A program made the translations under genes and the position numbers. A stretch of 64,000 bases of DNA, taken from NCBI GenBank assembly GCA_002840755.1, contig PHBZ01000005.1, positions 1 to 64,000 of the forward strand, in the 5' to 3' direction. The notes under the pieces were generated by a model. The model had not been told where the DNA came from. It ran no database searches and was given only the letters and a program-made list of their open reading frames with translations. The stretch is from Chloroflexi bacterium HGW-Chloroflexi-10. GTDB lineage: Bacteria; Chloroflexota; Anaerolineae; Anaerolineales; Anaerolineaceae. Positions 17,234 through 25,850 of this stretch are shown piece after piece (the first letter of the stretch is position 1; every line of letters begins with the position of its first letter).

Positions 17234-17758
17234 ATGAAAAAAGCTATTCTAAAAACATTCTTTTTACTTGCGCTATTCGCATTTCTCACGATTCCAGTTT
17301 CCGCTGTGGTTACTCCTTATCGCATATTCTTACCCTTAGTTGTCAAACCATTGCCATTACCAACACCTACAAACACCCCAACCCAGATCCTTCCCACACC
17401 CTTTCCATCGACCCCAACCTCAATCCCACCTTCAAACACAGGCAATATCCAGATCATATCTATCCTTGCCAATGGATCCGGCACATCCGAACCGGATGAA
17501 TATGTCCTCATCCGCAACATGGACACCAAACTCATCCAGCTCCAAAACTGGACCCTCCGCGACGCAGCCAACCATGTCTACACCTTCCCCAGCCGCTTCA
17601 TGACCCCAGGCGAAGAATGCCGCATCTACACCAACCAATCCCACCCCGAATATTGCGGCTTCAATTACGGCAGCAGCTCTGCCATCTGGAACAACTCCGG
17701 AGACACCGCCTACCTCCGCGATTCCGCCGGCAACCTTATCCACCAATTTAGTTATTAA
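17234..17758 (+). CDS. Secreted protein with lamin-tail-like domain, 174 aa
   Basis: I chose the ATG at 17234 (AAAGGGG ribosome-binding site), giving a classic signal peptide (MKKAILKTFFLLALFAFLTI then PVSA). A Pro/Thr-rich stalk (LPTPTNTPTQILPTPF) leads to a domain with GEYVLIRN-like and LQNWTLRDAANHVYTFPS elements, the pattern of lamin-tail (LTD) domains in secreted bacterial proteins. Probably exported and surface-associated; substrate unknown. Confidence 0.75.
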   Translation: MKKAILKTFFLLALFAFLTIPVSAVVTPYRIFLPLVVKPLPLPTPTNTPTQILPTPFPSTPTSIPPSNTGNIQIISILANGSGTSEPDEYVLIRNMDTKLIQLQNWTLRDAANHVYTFPSRFMTPGEECRIYTNQSHPEYCGFNYGSSSAIWNNSGDTAYLRDSAGNLIHQFSY

Positions 17759-17799
17759 TAGGGACCCTTTTCAAAAAAACTTTTCTTATTTTTTAGCCA

Positions 17800-17946
17800 A
17801 AAAACAAACGACGCTATTCTAATCACATCAATTAATTTCCACCCAGGGTTGATAACCCCGCAGATTTACAATATATCACCCCTTTATCAGGTTAGTATAC
17901 AACAAAAATGCAGCGTATCACGAGTCCGTATAATTAATAACTAGGC
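17800..17946 (+). promoter_or_regulatory. Cassette leader repeat L1
   Basis: A repeat shared with 22200, 23755, 54940 and 58848. It contains a -10-like element (TATTCT here, TATACT elsewhere), a mini-hairpin GGGTtgataACCC, cgcagatttacaatatatca, and ends attaataactaggc, about 28 bp before the next gene. Probably a promoter and 5' leader. Confidence 0.65.
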
Positions 17947-17973
17947 ACTTCATCATAAAAAAGCAGGAAAAAT

Positions 17974-18762
17974 ATGTCCAAGAATATTCTCAAACAAGTC
18001 GGCAAGTATCTTCTCGATCATGGCAAAAGTATTTTGTTTTTTCTTATTTGTTGGTACTTTGGGCTAAGAATATTTGTATGGGGTTATGCCAATATTGATT
18101 TTTCCAAACCAGATGAAATCAATTCGATATTTTTAGTGCTTTCAGCCATTGGGATACTCTTAATTATTCTTCCATTTTTTAGGCGCTTAAAAGTTGGAGA
18201 TTTTGAAATTGAAAGGGAAGTAGAGCAGGCAAAGAAAGACTTGAGTGAATTCAAGAATGAAACGAGAAACGCAATAGCCGTGATGTCAACCCAAATTACA
18301 ACCGTTGCCAGCATCAGGAACCAGAACCAAGTAACAGTCTATGTACCAGGTTATGAAGAGGCAAATGCGGATCTAAGGCATAGGACTTCTCAATCAGTGG
18401 AAAAAGAAGCGGAAGAAATCAAAGATGAATTTCTTGAGAATCAAGACACAGCAATGGCTATTGTAAAAATACGAGTTCAACTTGAGTATCTACTAAGAAG
18501 ACTTCTTGAAAAACGAGTGGAGGTCAATGACGCATCCAAAGAAATTAAGTTTATGTCGTTACTTCAAATGACAAGAGAGTTATTCAAATACTATCCAGAT
18601 TACATGTATTTACTAAAGTCGTTTGACTACGTTAGAGAAGTTGGAAATGCGGCAGCGCACGCGCAGAAAATTCCTGATTATCAAGCTCAAGAAACATTAG
18701 ACATTGGTGCAAAATTGATAGCCATTCTTAAAGACCTTGCGAAACAAGAAGGTATATTGTAA
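17974..18762 (+). CDS. Two-TM membrane protein with DUF4145/HEPN-like C-terminus, 262 aa (cassette gene)
   Basis: The N-terminus has two hydrophobic segments (ILFFLICWYFGLRIFVW; IFLVLSAIGILLIILPFF), then a coiled coil. The C-terminal domain contains LEYLLRRLLEKR and VREVGNAAAHAQK; the RxxGNxxAH signature is typical of DUF4145 proteins in the HEPN superfamily. HEPN domains are often RNases or toxin-like; membrane-linked forms occur in defence systems. Here the activity is only inferred. The gene is led by repeat L1 and followed by an attC-like site. Confidence 0.75.
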   Translation: MSKNILKQVGKYLLDHGKSILFFLICWYFGLRIFVWGYANIDFSKPDEINSIFLVLSAIGILLIILPFFRRLKVGDFEIEREVEQAKKDLSEFKNETRNAIAVMSTQITTVASIRNQNQVTVYVPGYEEANADLRHRTSQSVEKEAEEIKDEFLENQDTAMAIVKIRVQLEYLLRRLLEKRVEVNDASKEIKFMSLLQMTRELFKYYPDYMYLLKSFDYVREVGNAAAHAQKIPDYQAQETLDIGAKLIAILKDLAKQEGIL

Positions 18763-18768
18763 AACCGT

Positions 18769-18897
18769 GCCTAACACAGCGTGTACCCGAATGTTGTTAG
18801 TCTGCGGGTTTTCAATTAGTTTTTTTCGTTGAAAGTTGGTTCCAACAAAGTGAAGTTGTTTCGCCCCCAACCAGCCAGTAACGCAAACCGTTCTAAC
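18769..18897 (+). repeat. attC-like recombination site 1
   Basis: Starts GCCTAACACAGCG and ends acgcaaaccgttctaac, 129 bp, directly after the upstream gene. The left end matches the R'' consensus RYYYAAC. The right end (expected GTTRRRY) is degenerate. The middle holds partial inverted repeats (tggttccaac; gttggtt). Confidence 0.6.
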
Positions 18898-18922
18898 ACC
18901 CATCCAAGTTGGAGTAGTTAAA

Positions 18923-19615
18923 ATGTTTAATGATTTATGGTTGAACTTACTTTCTGAAGGCGTAGGCATAGTTGTTACTGTGTTTGTCATAGATCGATTG
19001 CTCAAAAACCGTGAAAAAAACCGATGGCTTCCAGCAAAAAATTTCCTGTACTCGAAACTATTCACGCTTACTAACGATTTTCTTGTTCACTTTATACCTG
19101 TGCAGTATTGGAAAATCGAGTCTGTGGTTTATGTTTTTGGTGAGTGTGAAGTAATGGTTGGATTTGAAATTGATTATGACTTATTTCCAGAAATGGTCGC
19201 CAACAATTTTGGCTTGGAAGAAAGTGTTCCCCAAACAGGATTTACCGACATAGAAACACTCGAAACACTCAGTAATGAAATAAAAGATGTTCTATCAAAT
19301 TACATTGAGCTAATCGAGCCAGAGTTATTATCAAAATTATTAGATCTTGAAGACACATTAGTCTTTTTACTCAAACTTAATGAAATGTCTAAAAGTGATG
19401 CCAACCTGAATATTACAACTAATGTACTTTTAAAACCTATTAATACCGCATCCTCAATCAGGTTCTGGTTATTATCTAAAGTTAATAGAAAAATCAATCT
19501 ACTAATATTCTTAGAAGAAAAAAATCGTATATTAAAAGATATTCAAAGTCAAAAATATAAATTACTATCAAAATTACTATCAAAGGCAAGAATCCGAAAA
19601 ACAAAAGTGGACTAA
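18923..19615 (+). CDS. Membrane-anchored hypothetical protein, 230 aa (cassette gene)
   Basis: The ATG follows a GGAG site and begins 26 bp after the attC-like repeat, as in integron cassettes. One N-terminal hydrophobic segment (LLSEGVGIVVTVFVIDRLL), then a long helical soluble region rich in Leu and charged residues. The stop codon lies inside GACTAAC, an R''-like motif. No family recognised; similar small membrane-helical proteins are common in cassette arrays, but no function can be given. Confidence 0.75.
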   Translation: MFNDLWLNLLSEGVGIVVTVFVIDRLLKNREKNRWLPAKNFLYSKLFTLTNDFLVHFIPVQYWKIESVVYVFGECEVMVGFEIDYDLFPEMVANNFGLEESVPQTGFTDIETLETLSNEIKDVLSNYIELIEPELLSKLLDLEDTLVFLLKLNEMSKSDANLNITTNVLLKPINTASSIRFWLLSKVNRKINLLIFLEEKNRILKDIQSQKYKLLSKLLSKARIRKTKVD

Positions 19616-20031
19616 CACCGCGTTCTAAGGACACGTTCCGTGTCCGTTCGAGAAAAATGATGGTCCGCCATCTTGTTTGGGTGCACTGGACAGATGGAAA
19701 TGAGGAAAATTTCCGATGTAGGAAAAAGAGACTATCGGAGAACATCCGAATTTTTTGTGATCAGATTTTTTCTTGCGTGAGATCAATTTCTGCATATACT
19801 TAATTTAGAAAGATTATTTGTACGAAGTGGATGGGAAACCCAGTAGATATTTATTTTATCGGCACCAATTTGGGTTGATACGGCAAAAATGCAAAATGCA
19901 AGAATTACGTATGATTAATAGTTGGGTTATTCTATAGATATCAAAAGTTCAAATTGTGTCATAAATTAAAAATGTGTCAAATTCGATCATTGGTTGCGTA
20001 AATCACGAATTTACCCACGCCTACATAGGAG
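19616..20031 (+). repeat. Inter-cassette spacer with hairpins and degenerate leader
   Basis: After GACTAAC come hairpins ggacacgttccgtgtcc (about 19628-19644) and gatggtccgccatc (about 19659), the latter found also near 23486, 54741 and 59774. The right half is a diverged leader ending attaatagttgggt (GTTGGGT, 19921-19927, fits the R' consensus). No gene seen. Confidence 0.55.
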
Positions 20032-21192
20032 GTGAAAATGGAGAATAATGAGTATCTACCCATTGACGAAGAAGGTATGGAATCCGAAGAGGACTTAGGG
20101 CGACAAGAGTCGAGTGTTTATTCTAAGGCAGTAATTTGGGGTACTGATTGGACATCGGAAACAATAGTTAATCAACTTAAGAAAAAAAATATTGATTTGA
20201 ATCCTGATTTTCAACGAAGAGATGCTTGGGATCAATCTAAAAAGAGCAAGTTTATCGAGTCATTGATTCTTGGTTTACCAGTGCCTCCAATTATTCTTGC
20301 GGAAAGAAAAGACAAGAAGAACTCATTTTTAGTTATTGATGGGAAACAACGCTTATTATCGATTATGCAATTTTGCGCAAAGGAGGAAGAACCGGAGTTT
20401 ATCCACTTGTATCTAAAAAATCTAGAAATTCTAACTGATTTAAATGGCTTGAACTACTCGAAGATGATTGCTAATCAAGATTTAACTGACTTGATTAATC
20501 AATTTGATAATCAAACAATTAGAACTGTTGTAATAAGAAATTGGCCTAACGAGAAATTTTTATATACTGTATTCTTAAGATTAAACACAGGTAGTCTGAA
20601 GTTATCACCACAGGAGTTGAGACAAGCATTACATCCTGGTGAATTTTTATCCCACATCAGTAAGTATGCTGAAAATGATAATCCTGTATGGAAAGTAATT
20701 CGATTAACTAAGCCTGATTCAAGAATGAGGGATATAGAATTAATACTCAGGTATTTCGCCTTTAAAAACTTCTTGGAAAAATATAAGAACTCATTAAAAG
20801 ATTTTATGGATTATACATGCAACACAATCAATCTTGATTGGACTCTTAATTCACAAAAATATATTGATCAGCTAAATGAGTTAGAAAACGCAATTACTTT
20901 TACAACTAAAATTTTCGGTGAAAAGAATCGATTTACAAAGTATATAAGAGGAGAATACTCTTCGATATTCAATAGAACCATTTTCGACATTATGGTTTAC
21001 CATTTTTCTAATATGGAACTACGTAATCAGCTTACAGGCAAGGAAGACAATATCAAACTTTTATTTGAGAAGCTAATGACAGGCAATCAAAAATTTATAA
21101 TATCGGTAAGTGGCTCTACAAAAGATGGAGATAAAACATCAGCAAGGTTCAAGATATTTGGTGAAGCAATAAAAACCATTGCCGAGGGTTAA
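20032..21192 (+). CDS. DUF262-family protein, 386 aa (cassette gene pair)
   Basis: The DUF262 (ParB/Srx-fold) signatures are clear: NPDFQRRDAWD, LPVPPIILAE, then VIDGKQRLLSI, followed by LRLNTGSLKLSPQELRQAL. The fold is related to GmrS-type NTPase/nuclease subunits. There is no C-terminal HNH (DUF1524), so it is a single-domain form. The ribosome-binding site (aggaggtg) is strong. The next gene starts 1 bp after its stop and encodes a HEPN protein, a pairing known in conflict systems. The two probably form a two-component defence or toxin-type module. The nucleotide substrate is unknown. Confidence 0.85.
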   Translation: MKMENNEYLPIDEEGMESEEDLGRQESSVYSKAVIWGTDWTSETIVNQLKKKNIDLNPDFQRRDAWDQSKKSKFIESLILGLPVPPIILAERKDKKNSFLVIDGKQRLLSIMQFCAKEEEPEFIHLYLKNLEILTDLNGLNYSKMIANQDLTDLINQFDNQTIRTVVIRNWPNEKFLYTVFLRLNTGSLKLSPQELRQALHPGEFLSHISKYAENDNPVWKVIRLTKPDSRMRDIELILRYFAFKNFLEKYKNSLKDFMDYTCNTINLDWTLNSQKYIDQLNELENAITFTTKIFGEKNRFTKYIRGEYSSIFNRTIFDIMVYHFSNMELRNQLTGKEDNIKLLFEKLMTGNQKFIISVSGSTKDGDKTSARFKIFGEAIKTIAEG

Positions 21193-21193
21193 T

Positions 21194-21799
21194 ATGTCAC
21201 AAGCCTACAGACAACTTGTTTCTTGTGAAAAAAAACTAAGAACTGCCCTTATAACTAAAACTGTTATAAGTAAACCTACTACTGAAACTTCACAATACCG
21301 ACTTCGATCTTATCGTATTTTGTGCCATGCAGAAATTGAATATTGTATAGAAAATATAGTTTTAGACAAAATCGTTATTGAAAAATCAAAATGGCTTACT
21401 TTAGGTGTCATACCAAAATGTATAGCTAATCTACTTGCATACTCCTCTATGCTGAAATTACCTCAATTACCGTCCAGATTAGGCGAAATTTCAACAGCCA
21501 ACGATGTTTCATACAGGGTAGGTCGGGTTATATCTACATTTGAAACCAATGTAAAGAGAAACAATGGCATAAAAGAAATTAATATTATTCCATTACTTAT
21601 TCCTATTGGCATAGATTACACAAAATTAAACCAGACTTTACTAAATAACTTGTCATCATTTGGAATCAGTAGAGGCGCTACAGCACATAACTCATCTAAG
21701 GTGCAACATTTGATTAATCCGTCAGACGAAATTAGAATGGTTCAACAAATAATTCAAGAATTACAAATTGTAGATGATTTAATAGATGGTATTAATTAA
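21194..21799 (+). CDS. HEPN-domain protein (MAE_28990-like), partner of DUF262, 201 aa
   Basis: I chose the ATG at 21194, one base after the DUF262 stop, with GAGGG as ribosome-binding site. The N-terminal half has the helical pattern YRILCHAEIEYCIE, and near the C-terminus SRGATAHNS gives the RxxxxH catalytic signature of HEPN ribonucleases. The family usually sits beside DUF262 proteins. Predicted role: RNase effector controlled by its partner. The enzymatic motif is seen; activity is inferred. Confidence 0.8.
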   Translation: MSQAYRQLVSCEKKLRTALITKTVISKPTTETSQYRLRSYRILCHAEIEYCIENIVLDKIVIEKSKWLTLGVIPKCIANLLAYSSMLKLPQLPSRLGEISTANDVSYRVGRVISTFETNVKRNNGIKEINIIPLLIPIGIDYTKLNQTLLNNLSSFGISRGATAHNSSKVQHLINPSDEIRMVQQIIQELQIVDDLIDGIN

Positions 21800-21866
21800 T
21801 TCTCAAAACACGCATGCCCTAATTAGTGGTGTGGTGGTATCAAGGTGCTTTTACAATAGAAAACCT

Positions 21867-22000
21867 GCCCAACACTTAGTGAATTGGACAAGTGGGTGGC
21901 TTTTTTTGCCCCACTTTCGGTAATTCTGCTCAAACGGCGGTTTCGCGCTCTGATTTTTTCCGCCAATTCTCCCACCTGCCACTAACGCAAACCGTTCCCC
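21867..22000 (+). repeat. attC-like recombination site 2
   Basis: Begins GCCCAAC and ends ctaacgcaaaccgttcccc, 134 bp. Inner arms caagtgggtgg and cccacctgccac are complementary. The last heptamer (GTTCCCC) departs from the R' consensus, so this site may be inactive. Confidence 0.55.
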
Positions 22001-22010
22001 CAACCAATCC

Positions 22011-22116
22011 CGCAGGCCGCAAAAAGAACCTTGCCGCCCGCTTCCCTTTCAACAATTCCGCAGAGAAGCACGCCCCGGCTATCACTCATAGAAATGTGCT
22101 GGCCGGCGCGCGCCCC
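22011..22116 (+). repeat. Double-hairpin unit U1
   Basis: Hairpin 1: gcaggc..gcaaaaagaacc ttgc..gcc. Hairpin 2: stem around loop CACTCATAGAAATGTG with arms gcccggct and ggccggc. Same architecture in units at 23571, 25186, 25614 and 25738, with different but still pairing stems. Confidence 0.7.
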
Positions 22117-22199
22117 TCGCCCGCTGGTCCGCACATCCATCGTCAAACGCTACCCCAAAACGCCGGCAGCTCAAAAATTCATCATCGAATTTCCCTTGC

Positions 22200-22349
22200 C
22201 TAAATCAAACCGATGCTATACTAATCTCATCATTCAATTTTCATGCAGGGTGGATAACACCGCAGATTTACATCATATCACCTCGATTTAAGGTTAATAC
22301 GCAGGGCAAAATTGTAGCGTATTGGATTTCCATATAATTAATATTAGGC
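22200..22349 (+). promoter_or_regulatory. Cassette leader repeat L2
   Basis: Has cttgcctaaatcaaaccgat then TATACT as -10-like box, a GGGTggataACACC mini-hairpin, gcagatttacatcatatcac, and ends attaatattaggc. It precedes the GTG of the next gene by about 44 bp. Confidence 0.65.
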
Positions 22350-22392
22350 GCTGGCGTAATAAAAAGTTTTAGTCAAATCAGAAAAAGCGATT

Positions 22393-23388
22393 GTGTTTAC
22401 CTTGAAATTACTGCGGATTGTCATTTTCACCACTATCCTATTGGGGGTCTCGGTACTTCTTGCATTTAATTACCGAATTCTTGTTTATTTGTTTATTGGA
22501 ATAATACTAGCAGGATTTCTTTGGTTCATCTTAACTAGAAAAAAAATCATCAAATTAACTTTTCATTCAATATTTTTCTTATTGCAAATGCTGTTGTGGA
22601 TTGGCGTACTGTATTATTTTATTTATTCATCTTTCTTCTATCCGATTAGACATAAGTTTGCAACAATGATGCCTTACCCACCATTAGTAAACGGTTATCA
22701 ACTCACTATTCTACATGTCAAAGACAATAAGTTTATTTTGCGAGAGAAGGTTTTACCTCCTTTTTACAACAACGAATTCTTTGGCGAATACGACAAACAG
22801 ACACCGCAATTCTTTGAAAGAGAAGTTTTCAGCACTCCAAAAGGCTTTTTATTACAAGAACTCAATATTTCCCCATTGAAAGCCACTCCATTAGGCATTG
22901 TTGAATTAGAACTCCCAGATAAAACATTGCTAAAGGGTGAATTATGCGGTTCGAAGGGTTGTCCGAGTAACGAGATTATTTTGTCAGATTTCCCTGAAGG
23001 CTCATTTTATGCCGCAAAAAACGCACAAGATTTACAGTCACTTAAGTATATTGACACGTCAACTACTTCTTGGTCTGTTTTAGACCTCGACAGTGGCGTA
23101 ACATTTGCATACATTCCACAGCCTTTTTATAATTTCCGAAATATTTTATTCCCGTTTTTGGGAATCTCTCAAATAAACGAGTGGATGATTGGTTTACTTG
23201 GGTTGATATTAACCTTTTTTGTTACGCCAATTGTGCTGCCCGTTATAAACGACGAAATTAAACAACGTATCTTAAGACTTTTCAAGAAACCTGTAATTGA
23301 TGAAAAACCAACGAAGTTAAAGATTATAGTTTCGCCATCTGGCGACGAGAAAGAAATTGAAGTCAGTAAAAACGCACACAAGAAGTAA
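22393..23388 (+). CDS. Multi-pass membrane protein of unknown function, 331 aa (cassette gene)
   Basis: Starts with GTG. Three hydrophobic segments lie in the first 85 residues, followed by an extracellular-type domain of about 170 residues with two close cysteines (GELCGSKGCPS), and a fourth hydrophobic segment near residue 265 (WMIGLLGLILTFFVTPIVLP). The tail is cytoplasmic and Lys-rich. No family recognised. Flanked by leader L2 upstream and a GCCTAAC motif downstream. Confidence 0.7.
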   Translation: MFTLKLLRIVIFTTILLGVSVLLAFNYRILVYLFIGIILAGFLWFILTRKKIIKLTFHSIFFLLQMLLWIGVLYYFIYSSFFYPIRHKFATMMPYPPLVNGYQLTILHVKDNKFILREKVLPPFYNNEFFGEYDKQTPQFFEREVFSTPKGFLLQELNISPLKATPLGIVELELPDKTLLKGELCGSKGCPSNEIILSDFPEGSFYAAKNAQDLQSLKYIDTSTTSWSVLDLDSGVTFAYIPQPFYNFRNILFPFLGISQINEWMIGLLGLILTFFVTPIVLPVINDEIKQRILRLFKKPVIDEKPTKLKIIVSPSGDEKEIEVSKNAHKK

Positions 23389-23437
23389 AATCTACTTTAA
23401 GTGCAACAACATATTAAAAGGCTTTATACAAAACCAC

Positions 23438-23570
23438 GCCTAACAAAGCGTTCTCAGTACACGTCACGTGTCCTTTCGGGAAAAATGATGGTCCGCCATC
23501 CTGATGTGGTGTATCATGCAACTGTTGTGGCATAGCCCACGTACCCCAGCGCCAGTTCACTAACCAATCC
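23438..23570 (+). repeat. Degenerate attC-like spacer 3 with hairpins
   Basis: Begins GCCTAACAAAGCG, then acacgtcacgtgt and gatggtccgccatc hairpins. The expected right end is replaced by cactaaccaatcccgcagg, which looks like a fusion of attC and the next unit after a deletion. Confidence 0.5.
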
Positions 23571-23675
23571 CGCAGGCTGCAAAAAGAACCTTGCCGCCTG
23601 CTTCCCATCTAACCAATCCGCAGAGAAACGCGCCTCGGCTGTCACTCATAGAAATGTGCCGGCCGGCGCGCGTCC
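23571..23675 (+). repeat. Double-hairpin unit U2
   Basis: Hairpin 1 arms gcaggc/gcctgc around gcaaaaagaaccttgc; hairpin 2 arms gcctcggctg and cggccggcgc around CACTCATAGAAATGTG. Nearly colinear with U1. Confidence 0.7.
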
Positions 23676-23754
23676 CTCGCCCGTAGTCCCGCACATCCAT
23701 CGTCAAACGCCACCCCTAACACGCCGGCATCTCCAAAAATTCATCATCGAAATC

Positions 23755-23910
23755 CCCTTGCTAAAATCAAACCGATGCTATACTAATCACATCATTAAAT
23801 TTTCACCCAGGGTGGATAACCCCGCTGATTTACAAAATATCAACCCTTTATCAGGTTAGTATACGGCAAAAATGCAACGTATCACGAGTCCGTATAATTA
23901 ATAGTTAGCC
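23755..23910 (+). promoter_or_regulatory. Cassette leader repeat L3
   Basis: Has aatcaaaccgatgc then TATACT, GGGTggataACCC, and cgtatcacgagtccgtataa, ending attaatagttagcc (GTTAGCC, 23904-23910), 31 bp before the next ATG. Very close to L1 in its last 90 bp. Confidence 0.65.
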
Positions 23911-23941
23911 CTTTCCTTGCAAAACAAAGTAAAAAAACTCA

Positions 23942-24970
23942 ATGGATATTTTAGAAGAATTTGCAGAATACATTAGCAAAGGTTACTTAATTGCTATTAT
24001 GCCCATTACAAGGGTAATAGTTGATGTTGAATACGTGGCATTTCCACACGGAGTTACATTTTATCCGCCAAGTTATGTGCAGTTAGATAATCTTGGTTAT
24101 ATTCCAAATAAATCGGACAGCACATCATTAGCAGAAGTAGTTTCCGCCGCAAGCGGAGTTACTTTAGAATCCTTTGATGAGCATCCTTTAGTGGTATTTC
24201 CGTGTATGTTTCGATGGGAAGAGTTTAGAACCGACAACTTTAGAAATCACATGAAATTTTTAAGAACTATGTCACAATACGTTGATGATACTCTTGATGT
24301 GGTTCGTTATTACCAATGCGAAATAAACAATTTTCACCCATTACCTGGACAAGCTGGCACTTTGAATTCTAATATTATGATGTCAGCGGCACTTTTGTTC
24401 AATCCCAAAATTCACGAATCTCGCATAATTGCCGGCGACGCTTTCGCAAACAGAATAACTAGAGGTTTAGGGTTGCCTTTAGAATCTGTTGACAAAAATC
24501 TTTTCCCAAAATCTGGGGAAGTCGGAAAAATTGTCAAACACGCACTCTCGCTTTATTCGAGCCTGATGGAATCTTCAAACTTGACTGTAAAATTTACTCA
24601 ATGCATGAGTCTGATTGAGTTTCTTGCATTTCCAGATGAATATAAAAAGTTTTCCGATGTGTCAAAAATCATTTCTCGGTATGTAGCCAAGAACGCTAAA
24701 GAATATCAAGACCTGTTGGAAAGATTTAATGACTTGACTGGACGAAAAGACCCAGAGACAAATGAAATTATTGGTCTGCGTACAAGAATTGTCCATTTAG
24801 GAGATAAAATCGAAACTATATTGCCTGATGACGCCCTAAACATGCTGTTCTTGGACCTGCAAATATATATCAAGGCTGTAATTGACCACATGATTCAATA
24901 TTCAGACCTTTCGTGGGATGAATATCTCGACTTGCGGAATCAATTAACACCTTTCACGACAAAGGGCTAA
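23942..24970 (+). CDS. HEPN-like hypothetical protein, 342 aa (cassette gene)
   Basis: A soluble protein with no signal peptide. The C-terminal third is helical and contains GLRTRIVHLG; this RxxxxH arrangement after an extended helix (LLERFNDLTGRKDPE) resembles the ApeA-type HEPN motif. The N-terminal part is mixed and unassigned. The stop codon lies within GGCTAAC, the left end of an attC-like site, as is usual for integron cassettes. HEPN assignment rests on the motif and its position in the fold, so it is moderate. Confidence 0.7.
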   Translation: MDILEEFAEYISKGYLIAIMPITRVIVDVEYVAFPHGVTFYPPSYVQLDNLGYIPNKSDSTSLAEVVSAASGVTLESFDEHPLVVFPCMFRWEEFRTDNFRNHMKFLRTMSQYVDDTLDVVRYYQCEINNFHPLPGQAGTLNSNIMMSAALLFNPKIHESRIIAGDAFANRITRGLGLPLESVDKNLFPKSGEVGKIVKHALSLYSSLMESSNLTVKFTQCMSLIEFLAFPDEYKKFSDVSKIISRYVAKNAKEYQDLLERFNDLTGRKDPETNEIIGLRTRIVHLGDKIETILPDDALNMLFLDLQIYIKAVIDHMIQYSDLSWDEYLDLRNQLTPFTTKG

Positions 24971-25093
24971 CAAAGCGTACACCTGACGTGTGGGTTTCTG
25001 CGGCATTTTCAAGCATTTTTCTGGCTTCGAGTTTTTCCTGCTCCCAAGCAGAGTCCACGCCCGCCCACACGCAGGTAACGCAAACCGTCAGAC
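24965..25093 (+). repeat. attC-like recombination site 4
   Basis: 129 bp from GGCTAACAAAGCG to acgcaaaccgtcagac. Inner arms cacctgacgtgtggg and cccacacgcaggt pair with small bulges. The upstream gene's TAA lies inside the left heptamer. Confidence 0.7.
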
Positions 25094-25185
25094 CATCATG
25101 TACCGTTACCCGCCGCACAGGCATACACTCATTTCAAAGCACAGAGCAACACCATCCAGGCTAACTACTTTCCACTTTCCAATCC

Positions 25186-25290
25186 CAGAAAGCCACAAAA
25201 AGAGACTTGTCGCTTTCTTTGTTTTGATGGTGTCCGCAGGGAAGTGCGCCCCGGCTGTCACTCATAGAAATGTTCCAGCCGGCGCGCGCT
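25186..25290 (+). repeat. Double-hairpin unit U3
   Basis: Hairpin 1 arms agaaagc/gctttct around acaaaaagagacttgt; hairpin 2 arms ccggctg/cagccgg around CACTCATAGAAATG. Stem bases differ from U1 and U2, but pairing is retained. Confidence 0.7.
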
Positions 25291-25613
25291 CTTCCCCAAC
25301 CAAAATAGATCCGCATTAAATCCGCAGTCCAACACCCTCCCTGCAATCTACTGCCCCAACGCAGCCCAGGCCTAGCACTCGCGCGTTGTTTTTCCCCCCG
25401 CCGCGTGGCCCCCCCCTTTTTCAAAAGCGCAGCGCGGCCAGCCCACCACACCTACCCTCTGGCCGCCTGCTGCGCAGCAAGGTAAATTTAAACGCTCCCG
25501 GGGGGAAAAACATTTCTGCGGCTTAATCCTCCTTGACAGTCGGGCCGCCGCGCGGCTGGCCTGGGCTGCAACTCATCTCGCATAATAATCGATCTCAACC
25601 TTCCCCTAAGCAA

Positions 25614-25850
25614 TGCCAGAAAGCCGCAAAAAGAAACTCGCCGCTTTCTTTGTTCCAATTGATTCCGCAGCCAGGCACGCCCAGGGCCAGCACTCATAGA
25701 AATGTGCTGCCCTGCGCGTGCTCTTCCGACTGTTCAATGCCAGAAAGCCACAAAAAAAACCTTGTCGCTTTCTTTGTTCCAATTGACTCCGCAGCCAGGC
25801 ATGCCCAGGGATAGCACTCATAGTAATGTGCTACCCTTCGCGTGCTCTTT
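25614..25850 (+). repeat. Double-hairpin units U4 and U5 in tandem
   Basis: Two copies with a 124-bp period. U4 hairpin 2: gcacgcccagggc.agcac with gtgctgccctgcgcgtgc. U5: catgcccagggatagcac with gtgctacccttcgcgtgc. The CAG/CTG to TAG/CTA change keeps base pairing. Confidence 0.75.

Noticed and set aside
17800-17946. Leader repeat as a known riboswitch
   Set aside because: I compared it mentally with c-di-GMP and other common riboswitch cores and found no match; it also precedes unrelated genes.
25614-25850. Possible CRISPR array (tandem 124-bp units)
   Set aside because: Only two units, with similar sequence throughout rather than conserved repeats and unique spacers; no cas genes in the window.
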